Shown piece by piece: positions 55,499 to 64,000 of a stretch of 64,000 nt of DNA. The translations under genes and the position numbers were made by a program. The notes under the pieces are model-generated. The model was given only the letters and a program-made list of their open reading frames with translations. It did no database searches and had not been told where the DNA came from. Origin of the DNA: Cryoendolithus antarcticus (Eukaryota; Ascomycota; Dothideomycetes; Cladosporiales; Cladosporiaceae); assembly GCA_002077065.1 (NCBI GenBank), contig NAJO01000008.1, positions 124,001 to 188,000 on the forward strand, written 5' to 3'. How positions within the stretch are numbered: position 1 is the stretch's first letter; the number at the start of each line of letters is the position of its first letter.

Positions 55499-57012
55499 AT
55501 GGCAGGAGACGAGTTCATCACCGACCCAGGGCTGCCACACCCTGCACCCACGGAGTCATACTGGCAATGTCCTCCCCACGCTCTCGCCTCGCACCAGTCG
55601 CCACAGCTCCCCACGGAGGCTACAGTAGTCATCATAGGATCTGGCATCACCGGAACTAGCGTTGCTTATCATCTGCTACAGCGGGATGCTGAACTCAAGG
55701 TCGTCATACTGGAGGCTAGGATGATCACATCTGGTGCGACTGGTAGAAATGGGGGACATTGTAAGGATGTCTCGTTCAAGACCTATTGCCAGACGAGGGA
55801 GCGGATTGGCAGAGATGCAGCGATGAGGCTCGTGAAGTTCAGACGCAGTCATGTAGATGCAACTCGTCGACTCGCGCGAGAGGTGTATGACGAGGGTTTT
55901 GGGAATGCACAGTTCAGGGATGTTCAAAGCTTGACGGCAGTGTATGATCAGGGAATCTTCGAGGAGTTCAAAGATGGCTTAGAGGCGCTGCTTGAGGATT
56001 TCCCGGAGTGGCGGGATCAGTATTCGATCATTGATGGTCAGGAAGCACATAAGGTATATTGTACACCACCAGAGTCCTACCATAATTAAGTCCATGCTGA
56101 TATCAACTGCAGAAACATGGCATGTCAGGAGCATGCGGGATCATCGCGTCACCTGCAGCAGCACTCTGGCCATATCGGCTTATCACTGGAGCACTCGAAC
56201 GCCTGCTCTCGAAACACAAGTCATTTGCGCTTGAGGCGCAGACACCAGTCCTGTCCGTCTCAGCCAATGATGACCCGTTAAGTCCTTACCTGGTCCGTAC
56301 GCCTCGAGGCACAATTCGAACTCAACACGTCGTTCACTGTACCAATGGTCACGCATCACACCTTCTCCCAGCTCTGGCAGATAAGATCGTCCCAGTGAGA
56401 GGGCAAATGTCAGCTCAAACGCCCTCAAGCAAGTTGCCCAGACTTGGTCATTCATACAGCTGGTCCCTGTGCTGGCCTGGTGGCGGGTTCGACTACATGA
56501 CCCAGGCGGGAGATGCTGAAGGTCTAGTGTTCCTGGGTGGCGGCGCACAGCAAGCCAAGGAAGTGGGCGTGGTAGAGCTTGGCGTCACTGACGACTCTGT
56601 CCTGAATAAGCCAGGGCTAGCCCACCTTTGCTCTATACTGCCAAAACACTTCGAGGCTGGCAAAGGCACGACTTTGAAGCAAGGATGGACAGGCGTGATG
56701 GGCTTCACGCCGGATGCGTTCCCTCTCGTAGGCAAGGTCCCGCATGCACTTGCCCCTACGAAGCTCAACATTGGCGCTACTGGCAGCGAATGGATCGCCG
56801 CAGGCTTCAGTGGCTATGGGATGGTCCATTGCTGGCAATCGGGACGAGCACTTGCGGACATCATCTCTGGTCAACCACAGGAGACGATTGATGAGTACTT
56901 CCCTACGGAGCAATTTGCGTTGTCTCGCGGGAGATTGGAGGGCATGGATCTCGAGACACTGCGTTCTTTCTTCGTGCAGAATCCGCCAGAGGTACCCAGA
57001 AGTCACCTTTGA
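55499..57012 (+). CDS. FAD-dependent oxidoreductase of the DAO family, C-terminal SHL
   Basis: Flavoenzyme of the D-amino-acid/sarcosine oxidase-like fold. Exons 55499-56053 and 56113-57012 with a 59-nt intron (GTATAT to CTGCAG) give 484 residues. The FAD-binding Rossmann motif is TVVIIGSGITGTSVAYHLLQ (about residues 42-61), ending in the acidic EAR. ATGRNGGHCKD is the typical fungal flavin motif that follows. Substrate-domain blocks include VRTPRGTIRTQHVVHCTNGH, then GWTGVMGFTPDAFPLVGKVP and ATGSEWIAAGFSGYGMVHCW near the C-terminus. The last residues are RSHL; SHL fits the PTS1 consensus, so a peroxisomal place is possible. The substrate is unknown. Confidence 0.9.
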
Positions 57013-57360
57013 GACTTGTCCTAACCTGATTGGGTACGAGCGCCAACGACACTGCGTCCGCCAACGACACTGCGTCTGAAGTGAAACTGAGGTATCAGGT
57101 CATGAAGGTTTAGAAGTACTCTCGTTGTAGATTTTTGCCCTTTCGTGTATGGTACAGCTCATAGATACGATCGTCTAGCCACAGTGGAGCCGACGTGTCC
57201 CCTTCCCTATCACAATTGGTTGTGCGGAGTTGGTGATGTCAAAGTGCGGAGTTCACGGTCGACGCGTTTGACGCGACGACGAACAAGGTCAGCGCATCGC
57301 ATCAAACACAGATGCATCACCTCAAATAGGACGACACTTCTCAAGCGCGACGGCGGCGCA
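57013..57360. other. Spacer between the oxidase and DAD4 genes
   Basis: About 350 bp between two plus-strand genes. Apart from the 18-bp tandem duplication just after the oxidase stop, nothing was recognised. Confidence 0.35.
57041..57076. repeat. 18-bp tandem duplication after the oxidase gene
   Basis: The 18-bp unit starting CGCCAACGACACTG stands twice without a gap, 57041-57058 and 57059-57076, 28 bp after the stop codon. A simple slippage or duplication event in the 3' region. Confidence 0.8.
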
Positions 57361-57728
57361 ATGGTCAGTAACACTGCGCATGATGCCGAAGAATTTCCCT
57401 GACCATCCTACAGGAGAGTCCTCACGAGCACCAACAGTCCCTCCTCCTCTCGCGCATAATCACCAATGTCGTGTGTTCACCCTCATCCTTGAGCCTCTCC
57501 AGACCCTACCCAGCTCTGACAGCCGCCCAGGAGAAGCTCAACGAAGCCGTTATGGTGCTGAACAAATCCCTCCAAGTAACCTCTACCCGAAGTGCCTCCT
57601 GCCTCGATTGTAGACTGACCTGTACGCCCCAGGAAATTAACGTACAAAACATGAACGTCGAGCTCGTGGCGCAAATGTTCAAGAACTACCAGTCGAATGT
57701 GCTGTTTCATCTTGAGGGTACAGCGTGA
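57361..57728 (+). CDS. DAD4: DASH/DAM1 complex subunit DAD4
   Basis: Kinetochore-microtubule coupling protein, fungus-specific. Four exons were read: 57361-57363 (only the ATG), 57414-57470, 57531-57575 and 57633-57728. They encode 66 residues, right for Dad4. The protein begins MESPHEQQ-like ([20 protein letters not shown]), continues [15 protein letters not shown] and [20 protein letters not shown], and ends [11 protein letters not shown]. All introns are GT-AG (GTCAGT, GTGTGT, GTAACC donors). The first exon holds just the start codon. The open frame from 57471 that includes intron 2 is not the real start. Confidence 0.92.
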
Positions 57729-58064
57729 ACCTGGCACTTGCAGACCACGGGCGACAAGCTGACGGATCTGGTGTAGCGACGGACAGTCTGAAAGACCCGA
57801 CTTCAACGGCAAGAGGTACTGGACGTGATGACTAGGAGTACGCAATGATCAAATGTTACCAGTGATCGCTAGACCGCGGTTGGGCCAGCACAAGAGCGGT
57901 GCTGAACAGTAAGATATTATTGCTTCATTTGAACGTCGGCGTGCTCACACTTGACTCTCACCGACACATCGCATTGCTGTTGTGAGTGACATGGTACTAG
58001 CAGCAGACAAATCTACATTCGCGGAAAGAGAATGATGTACAGTCTAATGTACATGCAGTCTCGT
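57729..58064. other. Convergent spacer
   Basis: About 335 bp between DAD4 and the UTP17 gene, stops facing. No feature was recognised. Confidence 0.35.
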
Positions 58065-61000
58065 CTAGTCACTCTCCTCGTCCGAGTCTATCTCCATGGC
58101 GTCGACCACAGCCCCTGTGCTCTCAGCATTGACTCCAGGTGCCTGTACCTTGAGAGGCGGCCTTCCGCAGAGAGCAGCAACAGCCCTCCACATATCTCTG
58201 ACAGATCCTGCCTCTTCCAAGACCCTGGCTAGCTCCTCGGGCCTAATCACCGGCCTGTCATCCTCAGCCCCAGCCTCCTGATCCATAGCTTCCGTGCCAT
58301 TCGTAACAGCAGCCACGAGATTAGGCACGTCTCTCACAGGACGTTCCAGTGCCTGGTCTTGTGCTCCGGCGTACACTATTTCAGCCTTTGCACCTGTACG
58401 TTGTCCCGTGAGAAAGCGGACTGAAGCATCTTCTCCAATCAGAATATATCCGCGACGCGGGTTACCAGCAGCTAGAAGGGACACCAGTCCAGTCTCAAGG
58501 GTCACAGCGGCGCCGATCGGCGTGTTGTCGGTTACGCTGTACACGCGGATCTGCATCGGAGCATCATCTTTATGCTTCTTGTCGTTCTTTCCGAGTTTCA
58601 CGGCCGGCGTGAACAAGGCGATTGTCTTCTCCTCCGTGTTGACAGCCATCAACGGCTGCAACAAGATCTCACTCCCGTAGATCGCGACGTTGTATTGCAA
58701 CCTATCCTCCACAAGATCCCAAACTCTCATAACCTTAGTGGACAAAGCAACTATGTAGCGGCCCAAGAAAGCAAGATTCAATGGTATCCCGGTGATGAGT
58801 GAAGCGTTGCTCGACTTGATCTCGCCGCTGAATGCGTCTATGAGATGTACCACAGGCGCCGCCATGACTCTGTCATATCTCAAGCAGACTGCTATGAGTG
58901 ACCCGTCCTGAGAGTAAGCCATGACTGCTTTCGAAGGCGAGTGCAGTGTCTCATCGTCGAGATCCGCCGCATCTGAGTCTAGGCGGGGCATCTGGCGAGG
59001 AAGCTCAGTGGACCTTTTGCAGTACCAGTCCGTCTCCTTGATGGCTTCTGGCTTCCCCTTTGTACCAGTTGTCTGACGCACGCGGGTCTTGGATCTCCAA
59101 ATCTTCACACATGAGTCTTCGCCGACTGTCGCGACTGCGTTGCCGGCCGGGTCAGAGCTCAAAGCGAACACTTCACCAATTCCAGGAAGCACCGAAGACG
59201 AGCGCGTATGTGGACCATCGATGCGCGTGGTCAGAGACCAGAGCTGCTGGTGTGCATCCCACTGCCAGAACTTCAAGTACGATTCACGACGTCGTCGTTG
59301 CTCCTCGTCTATCTGCTCCTTGTCGCCAGCCCAATGCGCGACGTCAGCCGATGGTGGGTACCAGTCGTCTACAGTAGCCAGCCATTGGCCGTTGGGCGTT
59401 ATAGCTATATCAGTGACATCTGGTGGGATAATGGCAGTCCCGTCAGGTCCGAGGTTGAAGTCCGTGACATTGTTCCGCGTCAGCGCCTGGCGTGAGATGT
59501 GGCGCGAGTTTGCTAAATCGAAGGTCTGTAGGAAGGGTCGAGCAGAGACGTCGGTTTCTGTCTTTGGCTGCGTGGATGGCACGGTCAGCAGCAGTTGGTC
59601 TGGTTGTTGTGGATGCAGTGTCGCCGCAGGAGTATAGTCCCTTTGCGAGTGTTTCGCTGCTGCCCTAGGCCGAGTGATCATCTGTATGCCCGCGAACACT
59701 GCGATAGGCTTGAGCTCGCTGGTGGACAAGACCATGATTGAGTTGTCGCCCATCTGTATCGCATATCGATCACCGCGCGGGCTGATCACGATGCGCTTAA
59801 TCTCGGATGTCAGATGCGGCAGGAACTGCTTCTTGCCCGTCTCGAGCTGCCATAGTACTAACACAGTTTCCTTACCACCCGAGATGAGGTAGTTGCCATC
59901 CGCAGAGAACTTGACCGAGTTCACTGCCTCGCGATGCCAGTGCAGCTTCCGAGGAATGAGCTGCTCGGCATCCTGCTGACTGGAGAAAAGCGATGACATG
60001 TTGTCGTAGAGCAGGATCTGGCCATCGCTGAGTCCGACCGCGACACGCAGACGGAGCTTCGCTTTCGCCTTGCCGCTGACGTGTCCAAGAGCAGCATCCA
60101 AAGTCACGATCTGGCCAGGCATCTGCGTCTCAATCCACATCATGTCTGCGATGCTCGTCTCGGGCGACGTTCGCCGTCCGACACACAGATGCTCTGCACT
60201 GTGAGCAACGACGTAGCAGCCGCCAGGCAGAGAGATAATCTCGGTTAAGATGCGCTTCGACCTGTAGAGCTCGTGGGATCCTGCCAGTATGACACTACCA
60301 GCATCGGTAGTGGCGGCGATGACACGAGTGCTGGCACTAGCAGCATGTCCATCGACGGATGTAAGGCGGCAGAAGGAGGTTGCACCCGGTAATACTGACT
60401 TCGCGTCCTTGTCGTACGCTCCGGTCTCCCAGTCCCAAGTTGCGACCTCACCCTTCTCGTTGAGCAGATCAATCTCGTGTGGCAGACCAGTGCATGCCAC
60501 GCTGACGATTTGGGCTGCAGGTTCCAAGTCCCGAGACGCGACTGCAAGCGAGGACTGCACAGACAGTACTTGTACCTTACCGTGGCTCGCAGCGACCACG
60601 AAGTCGTCGCCGTTGCTGTTGGTGATGTAAAGCGGATCATGGTCGATGTACTTGCCGGCGGAAGCGGACGATGCGGTTTGATTCGTGGTGCCAGCATCTC
60701 TTTCCCTGTTGTAGCGGTCGCCCACAACTACAACCAGCGGGCGCTTTTGCTTGATCCTGGGTGTTTTCGCCGGCGACTCCAGCTCAGATTCGGTTCCCTT
60801 GGAGAGTGTTACAGGCGCGGGTGCTACCTCGTTGTCCTCAGGTACAGGCTCCGGCACCTCCTCCTCGCCCTTCTGCTTCTTCCGCTTCTCGATATCTACT
60901 GTATTGGGCGCCTTGACATGGCTATCCTCATCCTCCCTATTGCGTGCCTTCTCCGCAGCTTTCCTCGATCTCTTCGCCTCTCTTCGTTGGACCCTGTCCG

Positions 61001-61238
61001 CTTCACTGAGCACAGTCGTGTCGGCCGTGTGCTGTACGTCTTGTACAGTCTTCTGCTCGACCGGCGTCGGATGCTCCGATCTGGGACCGCGTTTTGGAGC
61101 ATCGGCGTCTGTGTCGGCGATGCCATTCGATCTACCCGTCTTCCTTCGCTTCCTGTGCTTTGTCATGTTTGCGGGACTCTCATCGTCCATTGACTTTCTC
61201 TTGACGCGCGTAACTTCCGCCATCACTTCTAACGACAT
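58065..61238 (-). CDS. NAN1: U3 snoRNP t-UTP subunit UTP17/NAN1 (WDR75-like)
   Basis: Nucleolar WD40 protein of the small-subunit processome (t-UTP group), linking pre-rRNA transcription and processing. Intronless, 1057 residues from MSLEVMAEVTRVKRKSMDDE; a second ATG five codons on (MAEVTRVKRK) is equally possible. A basic N-terminus (MTKHRKRRKTGRSN) and acidic/basic linker (to about 190) precede two runs of WD40 repeats, with landmarks LHWHREAVNSVKFSADGNYL (then ISGGKETVLVLWQLETGKKQ), DIAITPNGQWLATVDDWY and NAVATVGEDSCVKIWRSKTR. The C-terminus is acidic (EIDSDEESD). Divergent from RPB10 with only 211 bp between start codons. Confidence 0.88.
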   Translation of the reverse strand: MSLEVMAEVTRVKRKSMDDESPANMTKHRKRRKTGRSNGIADTDADAPKRGPRSEHPTPVEQKTVQDVQHTADTTVLSEADRVQRREAKRSRKAAEKARNREDEDSHVKAPNTVDIEKRKKQKGEEEVPEPVPEDNEVAPAPVTLSKGTESELESPAKTPRIKQKRPLVVVVGDRYNRERDAGTTNQTASSASAGKYIDHDPLYITNSNGDDFVVAASHGKVQVLSVQSSLAVASRDLEPAAQIVSVACTGLPHEIDLLNEKGEVATWDWETGAYDKDAKSVLPGATSFCRLTSVDGHAASASTRVIAATTDAGSVILAGSHELYRSKRILTEIISLPGGCYVVAHSAEHLCVGRRTSPETSIADMMWIETQMPGQIVTLDAALGHVSGKAKAKLRLRVAVGLSDGQILLYDNMSSLFSSQQDAEQLIPRKLHWHREAVNSVKFSADGNYLISGGKETVLVLWQLETGKKQFLPHLTSEIKRIVISPRGDRYAIQMGDNSIMVLSTSELKPIAVFAGIQMITRPRAAAKHSQRDYTPAATLHPQQPDQLLLTVPSTQPKTETDVSARPFLQTFDLANSRHISRQALTRNNVTDFNLGPDGTAIIPPDVTDIAITPNGQWLATVDDWYPPSADVAHWAGDKEQIDEEQRRRRESYLKFWQWDAHQQLWSLTTRIDGPHTRSSSVLPGIGEVFALSSDPAGNAVATVGEDSCVKIWRSKTRVRQTTGTKGKPEAIKETDWYCKRSTELPRQMPRLDSDAADLDDETLHSPSKAVMAYSQDGSLIAVCLRYDRVMAAPVVHLIDAFSGEIKSSNASLITGIPLNLAFLGRYIVALSTKVMRVWDLVEDRLQYNVAIYGSEILLQPLMAVNTEEKTIALFTPAVKLGKNDKKHKDDAPMQIRVYSVTDNTPIGAAVTLETGLVSLLAAGNPRRGYILIGEDASVRFLTGQRTGAKAEIVYAGAQDQALERPVRDVPNLVAAVTNGTEAMDQEAGAEDDRPVIRPEELARVLEEAGSVRDMWRAVAALCGRPPLKVQAPGVNAESTGAVVDAMEIDSDEESD

Positions 61239-61449
61239 CAAGTACTGATACAATATGCGGTGAAGTCCTTTGAATTGACATGTGAGCTTTCGAGCTTCAC
61301 GACTTTTTCGAGGGCTCGCTTACCGTAACCCCGCGCTAAAGCCGACCTCACCACCAAATCTTTGACCTCATACGCACGAGGACGACTATCCTGTCGCAAA
61401 CCGTTTCTCACGCGTACCATCTACACCACCACTCTCAAATCCCGCCAAG
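61239..61449. promoter_or_regulatory. Compact bidirectional promoter, UTP17/NAN1 and RPB10
   Basis: 211 bp separate divergent start codons of a ribosome-biogenesis factor and a shared RNA polymerase subunit. No exact PAC or RRPE element was found by eye. Co-regulation is inferred from spacing and function only. Confidence 0.55.
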
Positions 61450-61815
61450 ATGATCATACCCGTCCGCTGCTTCTCCTGCGGCAAAGTACGTCTCCCTTGG
61501 CCTTCCCCTCCCCCGTCTACCTCTCACTAACGCGATTCCTCCAGGTCGTAGGCGATCTCTGGAACAAATACGTGAAGCTCATCGACCCGGAACAAGCTGA
61601 GAATGGCGAGGCGATGACAGAGGGGTAGGTCGCTTTTCGCCGTATGCAAGACGATGACCTTGGGACTTACGATGAACAGCGCTGCACTCGACGAACTAGG
61701 CTTGACGCGCTACTGCTGCCGGAGAATGCTGTTGACGCATGTGGACCTCATTGAGAAGTTGCTGCGGTACAATCCTGCTGAGCGGGAGATATTGAAGACA
61801 GGTGGGCGGGCGTGA
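61450..61815 (+). CDS. RPB10: RNA polymerases I, II and III subunit RPABC5
   Basis: Small zinc-binding subunit common to all three nuclear RNA polymerases. Exons 61450-61485, 61545-61624 and 61680-61815 with 59- and 55-nt introns give 83 residues. The start [20 protein letters not shown] and the block [20 protein letters not shown] are diagnostic; the zinc ligands are Cys7, Cys10, Cys51 and Cys52. RYNPAERE follows, with a tail ILKTGGRA slightly longer than in yeast, and a few extra residues in the acidic loop (ENGEAMTEG) where intron 2 falls. Confidence 0.96.
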
Positions 61816-62134
61816 GTGTGCTTTTCAAAGCGTGGATCATGGCGTTTGGGAAAAGTATGCATGGCGTTAAGGCGCGTGATGGGAACTTTTGTCTAGCGAC
61901 TTCAGGGGCAGGGCTATGAAGTGCAGAACTTCTTCGCTTTACGTGTGGACGGCTGTGAGCCTTGCGATGGGATTGCGGGCAGAGTGGACGAGCGAGGAAG
62001 AATATCAATGCGGAGACCGAGATGACTGTTTCCGCGCAAGGAAGAATGTGGCAGGCAAGCCAGGCCAGGATATAATCATGGCTTCGGAGATCTCAACGGA
62101 CGCCGCCGGAGACTACTCCAGTACGCTAGACTGC
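61816..62134. other. Convergent spacer
   Basis: About 320 bp between the RPB10 and ARP5 stop codons. No feature was recognised. Confidence 0.35.
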
Positions 62135-64000
62135 CTATCCCATGCTGTTCCCACACGTATGCTCCTTCAGATATTCCCCTCCCTTCTCCATCCACTCAGC
62201 CCGACTGATGAAAGCCTGCCTCCCCTCCACGCTCTGCGCCCAGCTCGCCGCGCCTCTCCAAGCATCTAGCAGTGGGTCCTTCGCTCTCCTGACTCTCAAC
62301 TCCAGATCCACGGGCAGCACAGCCCTGAGCTCACTCTCAAACCGCCGATCAAAGTTCTCGAAAAGCGAATAGCCTCCCGTCAAGAACACATCTCCCGCCA
62401 CCCCTCCCCTCGCTGGATGACCAGCTAGCCTATCTCCAAGAATGCCCTGCGCAATCTCCACAATCCCCGCCTGATCAACCCCAGCAATGCTCGGCTGAAA
62501 TATAACCTCCGGCACTCTAATCCTCTCAACATTCAAATGCAACTGCGCCCCCTCCCTCGCACTCTCCAGATCATAAGGCCACGGCCCCCTCGAAAAGGCA
62601 TGCACCAAACTCTTCGTCCAATCCTTCTGCGCCTCTTGCGTACTCTGCTCCCCAAAGTCCGGATCAAACGCCAACAACCTAGCCTCCACAGCTTTCAGTT
62701 GACTAGCCAACTCCTCATCCTCATTCTCGCCATCATCGTCGTCTTCTTTGCCGTAGGTAATATCGCGGTAAACGTTCCAGGCCTCCGCGTCGTCGCCGAA
62801 ATCCTCATCGTCGTCTTTGCCGCGGCGGCGTTTGCGGCCAGGCACTGTGTCGGCTGCTAGGGAGGTGAGGGTTTTCATTCGCTGTTGTGCGGCGTGTGAT
62901 TTGCGGTTGCCGAGGTCTGCTCGTAAGCGTTCGCGGTCGCGTATCTTTTGTAGAGTGGCGGCGCGTTGGGCGCGGTGGTCTGATATCCAAGCTGGTAAGT
63001 CCAGGGCTCTGCGATCGTCGTCCAGTCGTTGTAATTCAGCTTGCCGAGTCGCTTCGGCGGCCTTCTCGGCTTTTGCTCGTAGTCGTGCGTCATGATTTGC
63101 TTTTAGCAGGCGCTGGGCGCGTTTCGTCTTGAGGCTGTCTTCGCTGAGCTCTTCGTCTGGGATGTCTAGTAAGGGGTATGAGGGAGGTTCGGCAGGTCCT
63201 TCGGGTTCCTCGATGTCACCGACATCTTTATTGCGTTGTTTCCGTATTGACTTCTCCATTTCTTTGATCTTACGGTCGAGGAAGGCTTCGTCTTTAATGT
63301 CGTCGTCTTCGTCCAGGATCTCGCGGGCGGCCTTTTTGGTAGGAGCGGCGAGGACACGTACTTGTAGGTCCTTGAAGTAGGACAATTCTTCCTCTTTGCG
63401 AACCAGCTTCTCGAGGCGCATCTTGGCTGCTTGCTCTTGCAGCCTCCTGCCTCCCTCTCTCCGCTTCTCCTCCGCTCGCCGTAGCTCCTCTTCGCTCTTC
63501 TGCACGATCTCCTTCTCCTGATAAGGCAGCTGCACGACATGATCCCGCTCCTCCAGCCCAGTCCAGTCAAGCATCTGTACTGTCTCCCCATCGTAATCCA
63601 ATGACACATGACAATGCCGTTGTATCAGATCCTCGACCTGCATATCCGTCACCTTCCCCGTCGTAAGTAGTCCCGGGTACTTCACCTTCAGCAGATCTTT
63701 CAAATAGTCTACACACTTGGCCCTCCCCCAGTCCAGCCTCGTCGCATGCGCTATCATCGGCTGCCGGTCCACGACGGGTATCAAAACCGTGCTCATATTG
63801 CCTCCACTAATCACCAACCCCGTGCTCCCGCCATTCTGCCTATAGCTGAACAGCGCATCCACGCCATAAGCCACAGCCGGCACGCCATAGAGCTCGAATA
63901 GCATCTCACTCATGGTCTTCCTCGCATAGCCCAGATTCGCCAGCGGCTCCGTCATGACCACCGGCCTATCCACGGCCCCTGCAGACCCATCTATGCCCAG
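62135..64000 (-). CDS. ARP5: Actin-related protein 5, INO80 subunit, N-terminus outside window
   Basis: Nuclear actin-fold protein of the INO80 remodeller. The frame is open from the window edge (64000) to 62135, 621 residues, with the start missing. Actin-fold blocks are DRPVVMTEPLANLGYARKTM, then MLFELYGVPAVAYGVDALFS and STGLVISGGNMSTVLIPVVD, and at the end FLTGGYSLFENFDRRFESEL with DAWRGAASWAQS. Between them is the long charged, helical insert typical of Arp5 (QKSEEELRRAEEKRREGGRR, and acidic DDDEDFGDDAEAWN). The C-terminus is KGGEYLKEHTCGNSMG. It shares its complex with ARP8, about 20 kb to the left. Confidence 0.92.
   Translation of the reverse strand: MGIDGSAGAVDRPVVMTEPLANLGYARKTMSEMLFELYGVPAVAYGVDALFSYRQNGGSTGLVISGGNMSTVLIPVVDRQPMIAHATRLDWGRAKCVDYLKDLLKVKYPGLLTTGKVTDMQVEDLIQRHCHVSLDYDGETVQMLDWTGLEERDHVVQLPYQEKEIVQKSEEELRRAEEKRREGGRRLQEQAAKMRLEKLVRKEEELSYFKDLQVRVLAAPTKKAAREILDEDDDIKDEAFLDRKIKEMEKSIRKQRNKDVGDIEEPEGPAEPPSYPLLDIPDEELSEDSLKTKRAQRLLKANHDARLRAKAEKAAEATRQAELQRLDDDRRALDLPAWISDHRAQRAATLQKIRDRERLRADLGNRKSHAAQQRMKTLTSLAADTVPGRKRRRGKDDDEDFGDDAEAWNVYRDITYGKEDDDDGENEDEELASQLKAVEARLLAFDPDFGEQSTQEAQKDWTKSLVHAFSRGPWPYDLESAREGAQLHLNVERIRVPEVIFQPSIAGVDQAGIVEIAQGILGDRLAGHPARGGVAGDVFLTGGYSLFENFDRRFESELRAVLPVDLELRVRRAKDPLLDAWRGAASWAQSVEGRQAFISRAEWMEKGGEYLKEHTCGNSMG

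Noticed and set aside
57041..57076. 18-bp tandem repeat as a regulatory element or minisatellite
   Set aside because: Only two copies, in a 3' region; a simple local duplication explains it.

Overview
The window is nuclear DNA of a filamentous ascomycete fungus, most likely a Dothideomycete of the Mycosphaerella type. The lineage is inferred from gene content and gene style, not from a marker. The genes have short introns (about 50-90 nt, GT-AG, often GTAAGT or GTGAGT donors), tight spacing on both strands, and typical ascomycete proteins: a two-subunit type I fatty acid synthase, a DASH complex subunit, an Sfl1-type HSF factor and a small tandem family of F-box proteins. No transposon, virus, CRISPR array or bacterial operon was seen.

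Layout. 1-12.2 kb: the two fatty acid synthase subunit genes, FAS2 (alpha, minus strand, its 3' end cut by the window edge) and FAS1 (beta, plus strand), diverge from one 1.2 kb intergenic region. 12.5-20 kb, all on the minus strand: a cytochrome b2-like L-lactate dehydrogenase ending in a peroxisomal SKL tail, a Vip1-like RRM protein with a metallothionein-like cysteine tail, a repeat protein with seven DGTF units and a Con-10/KGG-like end, and an Sfl1-like HSF factor. 20.8-30.3 kb: an accessory stretch with five F-box-like genes, three of them tandem paralogs, several with broken reading frames. 30.7-43.7 kb: housekeeping genes ARPC5 (with one in-frame stop), a large unnamed membrane protein, galactokinase, NTF2, ARP8 and SAM50. 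44-49 kb: an unnamed helical protein and two neighbouring paralogous secreted cysteine-rich proteins. 49.5-64 kb: HRI1, YIP1, a large disordered protein, a tRNA-Ala(UGC), a FAD amine/amino-acid oxidase-like protein ending in SHL, DAD4, the UTP17/NAN1 rRNA-processing factor, RPB10 and a partial ARP5.

How the genes relate. FAS1 and FAS2 build one complex and can share a control region. UTP17/NAN1 and RPB10 share only 211 bp and both serve ribosome and RNA polymerase production. ARP8 and ARP5 are subunits of the INO80 remodeller, about 20 kb apart. Two flavoenzymes carry C-terminal tripeptides of the peroxisomal type. The least explained material is the secreted cysteine-rich pair (45.6-48.8 kb) and the decaying F-box cluster.

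All exon borders come from reading splice signals and checking the reading frame by eye. No transcript or database evidence was available, so isolated stops and frameshifts could also be sequence errors.
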